Notes under the pieces: model-generated
What the model was told of the DNA's origin: nothing
What the model saw: the letters and a program-made list of their open reading frames with translations, nothing else
The model's database searches: none
Program-made: the position numbers and the translations under genes
NCBI GenBank assembly: GCA_031292215.1
Contig: JARLHO010000123.1
Span: 1 to 53,901, forward strand
Direction of reading: 5' to 3'
Source: Syntrophobacteraceae bacterium
GTDB lineage: Bacteria; Desulfobacterota; Syntrophobacteria; Syntrophobacterales; Syntrophobacteraceae
Length of the DNA: 53,901 nucleotides
In this document: in pieces, positions 51,679-53,901 of the stretch
Numbering within the stretch: position 1 is the first letter of the stretch
How the letters are laid out: each line of letters begins with the position of its first letter

Positions 51679-52633
51679 AATGGATTGTCGCTTTGTTGCC
51701 GTAAAAGACATCGACTTTACCGACCGCAGCTTCGAGATTGGAAAATTTTCGAGTTCCACGGGGGTTCGGGAATCGCTTGAGCGCTTCGGGATTTTTGACC
51801 CCGTGTGGCTGCTGGAAAAACCGGGCGGCTATACCGTGGTCGATGGGTTTAAACGGGTTGGCTGGGCGAAGGAAAACGGGGGGCAAGATCTGCTTTGCCG
51901 GATTTTTGCCCAAGGGAGCGATCCGGGCCGGGTTTTTTCCCAAAGGATGGAGAAAAAAATCTTTGAAGGTGAAATCAACCCGGCGGAAAAAGCCCAAATA
52001 ATCGCGATACTGGCACGGCTTTTCGGACTGGAGGAAATCCCGGGATTACTCCTTGCAAGCCTTAAGGCTTCAAACCGCCGGGAGGTGCTGTGCAAGTGGG
52101 CGCTCGTGGCGCAAAAGGGAACCCCGATGCTCGATGCCCTTGGTTCGGGCGAGGTCTGCGAGCGGGCGGCGCTAGATATCGCCGACTGGGATCCGGGCAG
52201 TTCGGACTCCGTTTTGTCCCTTCTTCGAGCGCTTCGGTGCAGTGCGAGCATCCAGGTCGAAATTATCGAGCGGATAAACGAAATAGCCATCCGGGAGGAC
52301 ATCACGCGCTCCGATGTCCTCGAAATGGAGCGTGTTCGAAAGATAATGTCGTCGCAGGAGTCTAACCATCGGGAAAAAACCCGGGCGCTACGAGAGTACT
52401 TATCCGCGCTGCGAAACCCGCGCCTCGTTTCGAGGCGGAAAGAAGTCCGGCAGGAAATTGAGGCGCTGGGGCTCCCGAGCGGGGCAAGAATCGTTTTCCC
52501 CGAGGCGTTCGAAGGCGGGGGGTGGCAAATGGAGTTAAGCTTTTCGGGTTCCGAAGAGCTTCGAAGGATTTTCCGTACGATTGAGCCTCTCGTTTCGTCG
52601 GGGCAACTCGATGCGGTTTTGGGCAAACGATGA
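51671..52633 (+). CDS. ParB-like domain protein, solo
   Basis: 320 residues. The N-terminal part (about 10-95) matches the ParB/Srx nuclease-like fold: VRESLERFGIFDPVWLLEK, then YTVVDGFKRVGWAKENGGQD, the place of the usual DG(Q/F)xR motif that binds CTP in ParB. A helical middle and C-terminus without a recognised second domain follow; DITRSDVLEMERV is coiled. No parA or parS is visible, so it is not obviously a partition protein. TTG 51671 after GGAG is the best start, with ATG 51680 the alternative. It overlaps purC by eight bases and the SPL-like gene by four (ATGA). Confidence 0.75.
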   Translation: MAEMDCRFVAVKDIDFTDRSFEIGKFSSSTGVRESLERFGIFDPVWLLEKPGGYTVVDGFKRVGWAKENGGQDLLCRIFAQGSDPGRVFSQRMEKKIFEGEINPAEKAQIIAILARLFGLEEIPGLLLASLKASNRREVLCKWALVAQKGTPMLDALGSGEVCERAALDIADWDPGSSDSVLSLLRALRCSASIQVEIIERINEIAIREDITRSDVLEMERVRKIMSSQESNHREKTRALREYLSALRNPRLVSRRKEVRQEIEALGLPSGARIVFPEAFEGGGWQMELSFSGSEELRRIFRTIEPLVSSGQLDAVLGKR

Positions 52634-53760
52634 AAATTCGCGCCCCCAAAAGAGTAATCCTCGAATCTGCGGTTGCCGAAAGCGCCCTTTCGAACACTTT
52701 ACGCAAAAACCTTCCCGGCGCCTCCTTTGAAATCGTAGATAGGGTCTCGGAGGGGGCCTGCCATTCTCCCGACGTCTTGGAAGTTGTAAATTTTCGGGGA
52801 AAGTTTCTTAAATCCTGTCCCGGAACACGCCGCTACCACTGCTGCGGATACCGGATCTTGCACCTTGGGACCCAGTGCACTATCGACTGCGCCTATTGCA
52901 TCCTCCAGGCCTACCTCAATTCGCCCAACCTGCGGTTGTTTGGAAACCTCGAGGAAATGTTTTGCGAGCTCTCGGGTTCTCTTGCCCAAAACCCCGCGAG
53001 CCTCCACAGGATAGGGACAGGGGAGTTCACCGATTCGCTTCTGCTTGACCCTTTTTCCGAAATCTCCCGCTCGATCGTCCCCTTTTTTGCCAAAACCCCA
53101 AACGGCGTGCTCGAACTAAAGACCAAGACCGATTTCATTGGAAACCTAAAAGGGCTCGATCATGGAGGCCACACGATCGTCGCCTGGTCGCTAAACCCCG
53201 AAGAAGTTCAAAGGCGGGAGGAACCTCTTTCGGCAACGATTGCCGAAAGGCTCGAAGCGGCCCGCCTCTGTTCGCAGGAGGGTTATTTTCTAGCCTTCCA
53301 CTTCGATCCGATCATCGATTATGGAGAGTGGAAATCGGGGTACGCAAAAACACTTGAGCTGCTCTTCGAAAGGATAGACCCCTCCCGGATCGTCTGGATA
53401 AGCCTGGGGGCCCTGAGGTTCATGCCCGAGCTTAAAGGCATAATTCAGGCTCGTCACCCTTTGAGCCGGATCGTCTACGGGGAATTCATCCGGGGCCTGG
53501 ACGGCAAAATGCGCTATTTCAGAGACATCCGGGCCGAGTTCTATGCGTTTATCGCCGAGCGCATCCGGCGGGCCGACCCGGAGCTGTGTGTCTACCTGTG
53601 CATGGAAAGCGACGACGTCTGGCGCGATTCCCTGGGCTTTTCCCCGGAGGATCGCGGCGGCCTTGGCCAAATGCTCGACAGCGCGGTCGAGCGCCGGATG
53701 GGGATCGTCCCGCCAAAGGCGCCGTGCGACAAAACTGATAAGCCCGTTCTCCCGACATAA
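52630..53760 (+). CDS. SplB-like radical SAM protein (DNA photolyase family), non-canonical
   Basis: 376 residues. The radical SAM cluster is C83-x3-C87-x2-C90 (GTQCTIDCAYCILQ), in the spacing of spore photoproduct lyase. The barrel continues with LELKTKTDFIGNL and ends with HFDPIIDYGEWKSGYAKTLE. True SPL repairs the spore thymine photoproduct and uses a cysteine about 44 residues after the cluster as hydrogen donor. Here that region reads GTGEFTDSLLLD, with no cysteine. The host is not expected to sporulate. It is therefore probably a relative with another DNA or nucleoside substrate. Translation is coupled to the ParB-like gene. No terminator is seen before the transposase remnant. Confidence 0.85.
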   Translation: MKIRAPKRVILESAVAESALSNTLRKNLPGASFEIVDRVSEGACHSPDVLEVVNFRGKFLKSCPGTRRYHCCGYRILHLGTQCTIDCAYCILQAYLNSPNLRLFGNLEEMFCELSGSLAQNPASLHRIGTGEFTDSLLLDPFSEISRSIVPFFAKTPNGVLELKTKTDFIGNLKGLDHGGHTIVAWSLNPEEVQRREEPLSATIAERLEAARLCSQEGYFLAFHFDPIIDYGEWKSGYAKTLELLFERIDPSRIVWISLGALRFMPELKGIIQARHPLSRIVYGEFIRGLDGKMRYFRDIRAEFYAFIAERIRRADPELCVYLCMESDDVWRDSLGFSPEDRGGLGQMLDSAVERRMGIVPPKAPCDKTDKPVLPT

Positions 53761-53786
53761 AGCCGGGTGTAATTCGAACTGATACG

Positions 53787-53901
53787 CTAAGCGGCTTCTT
53801 CGCCGCACTGACGCCAGTAGTTGCCCCAATCGGAGTTCGCCCTTGTGGTTCGCAGGGCTAACATATTGTCAGCGTTTTCCTTTAGCCACCAGGCTCCCGA
53901 G
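53787..53901 (-). mobile_element. transposase C-terminus, cut by the window edge
   Basis: Reading leftward from the window end, an open frame encodes SGAWWLKENADNMLALRTTR then ANSDWGNYWRQCGEEAA and stops at TAG (53787-53789). The WW...ENADNMLALR...W pattern is typical of the C-terminus of large DDE transposases of the ISKra4 or ISLre2 kind; I cannot decide which from 37 residues. The gene continues beyond the window. Confidence 0.5.

Overview
The window looks like a chromosomal segment of a GC-rich Gram-negative bacterium, most likely a Desulfobacterota (former Deltaproteobacteria) member of the Syntrophobacter type. This rests on the gene mix: a type II secretion operon, sigma-54 two-component regulation, a DUF169 protein, yajC-secD-secF, and solo PAS and CheY-like signalling proteins. 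The taxonomic placement is inference; no rRNA or tRNA gene was found.

Layout. 1-1832 is sparse: an IS200/IS605 transposase tail, hairpins, one small membrane protein. 1833-4731 (minus) holds transketolase and an Mrp-type Fe-S carrier ATPase. 5128-15379 (plus) is a type II secretion cluster gspE-F-H-I-J-K-L-M-D that lacks gspG and gspC. A four-helix-bundle gene broken by an in-frame TGA and bracketed by inverted copies of a GGTGAATG repeat follows. Next come leucyl aminopeptidase, serC, a small Ser-rich protein, a PepSY protein, a methyltransferase, ComEC, a PAS histidine kinase, a DUF3300 protein, a HAD phosphatase, a membrane protein, tilS, fabD, a DUF169 protein and a CheY-like regulator.

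33802-37746 is an accessory island. It carries a Hachiman-like (HamA/HamB) anti-phage module made of a PD-(D/E)XK nuclease, apparently disrupted by one extra T, translationally coupled to a 1054-residue Ski2-like DExH helicase. 38260-43929 is a regulatory and transport unit. An NtrC-type activator, its histidine kinase and a small membrane protein read leftward. They diverge from a TSUP (TauE/SafE) permease split over two genes. A good -24/-12 sigma-54 promoter with upstream inverted repeats sits between the two groups.

The right end holds an FmdB zinc ribbon, DUF1992, two cysteine-rich hypotheticals, yajC-secD-secF, a tandem universal stress protein, and the tightly coupled trio purC / ParB-like protein / spore-photoproduct-lyase-like radical SAM protein. 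The last of these lacks the cysteine expected of a true spore photoproduct lyase. A transposase C-terminus ends the window.

The most interesting leads are the Hachiman-like island with its frameshift, the ParB-like/SPL-like pair, the sigma-54 controlled split TSUP unit, and the family of GGTGAATG inverted repeats that delimits small cassettes.
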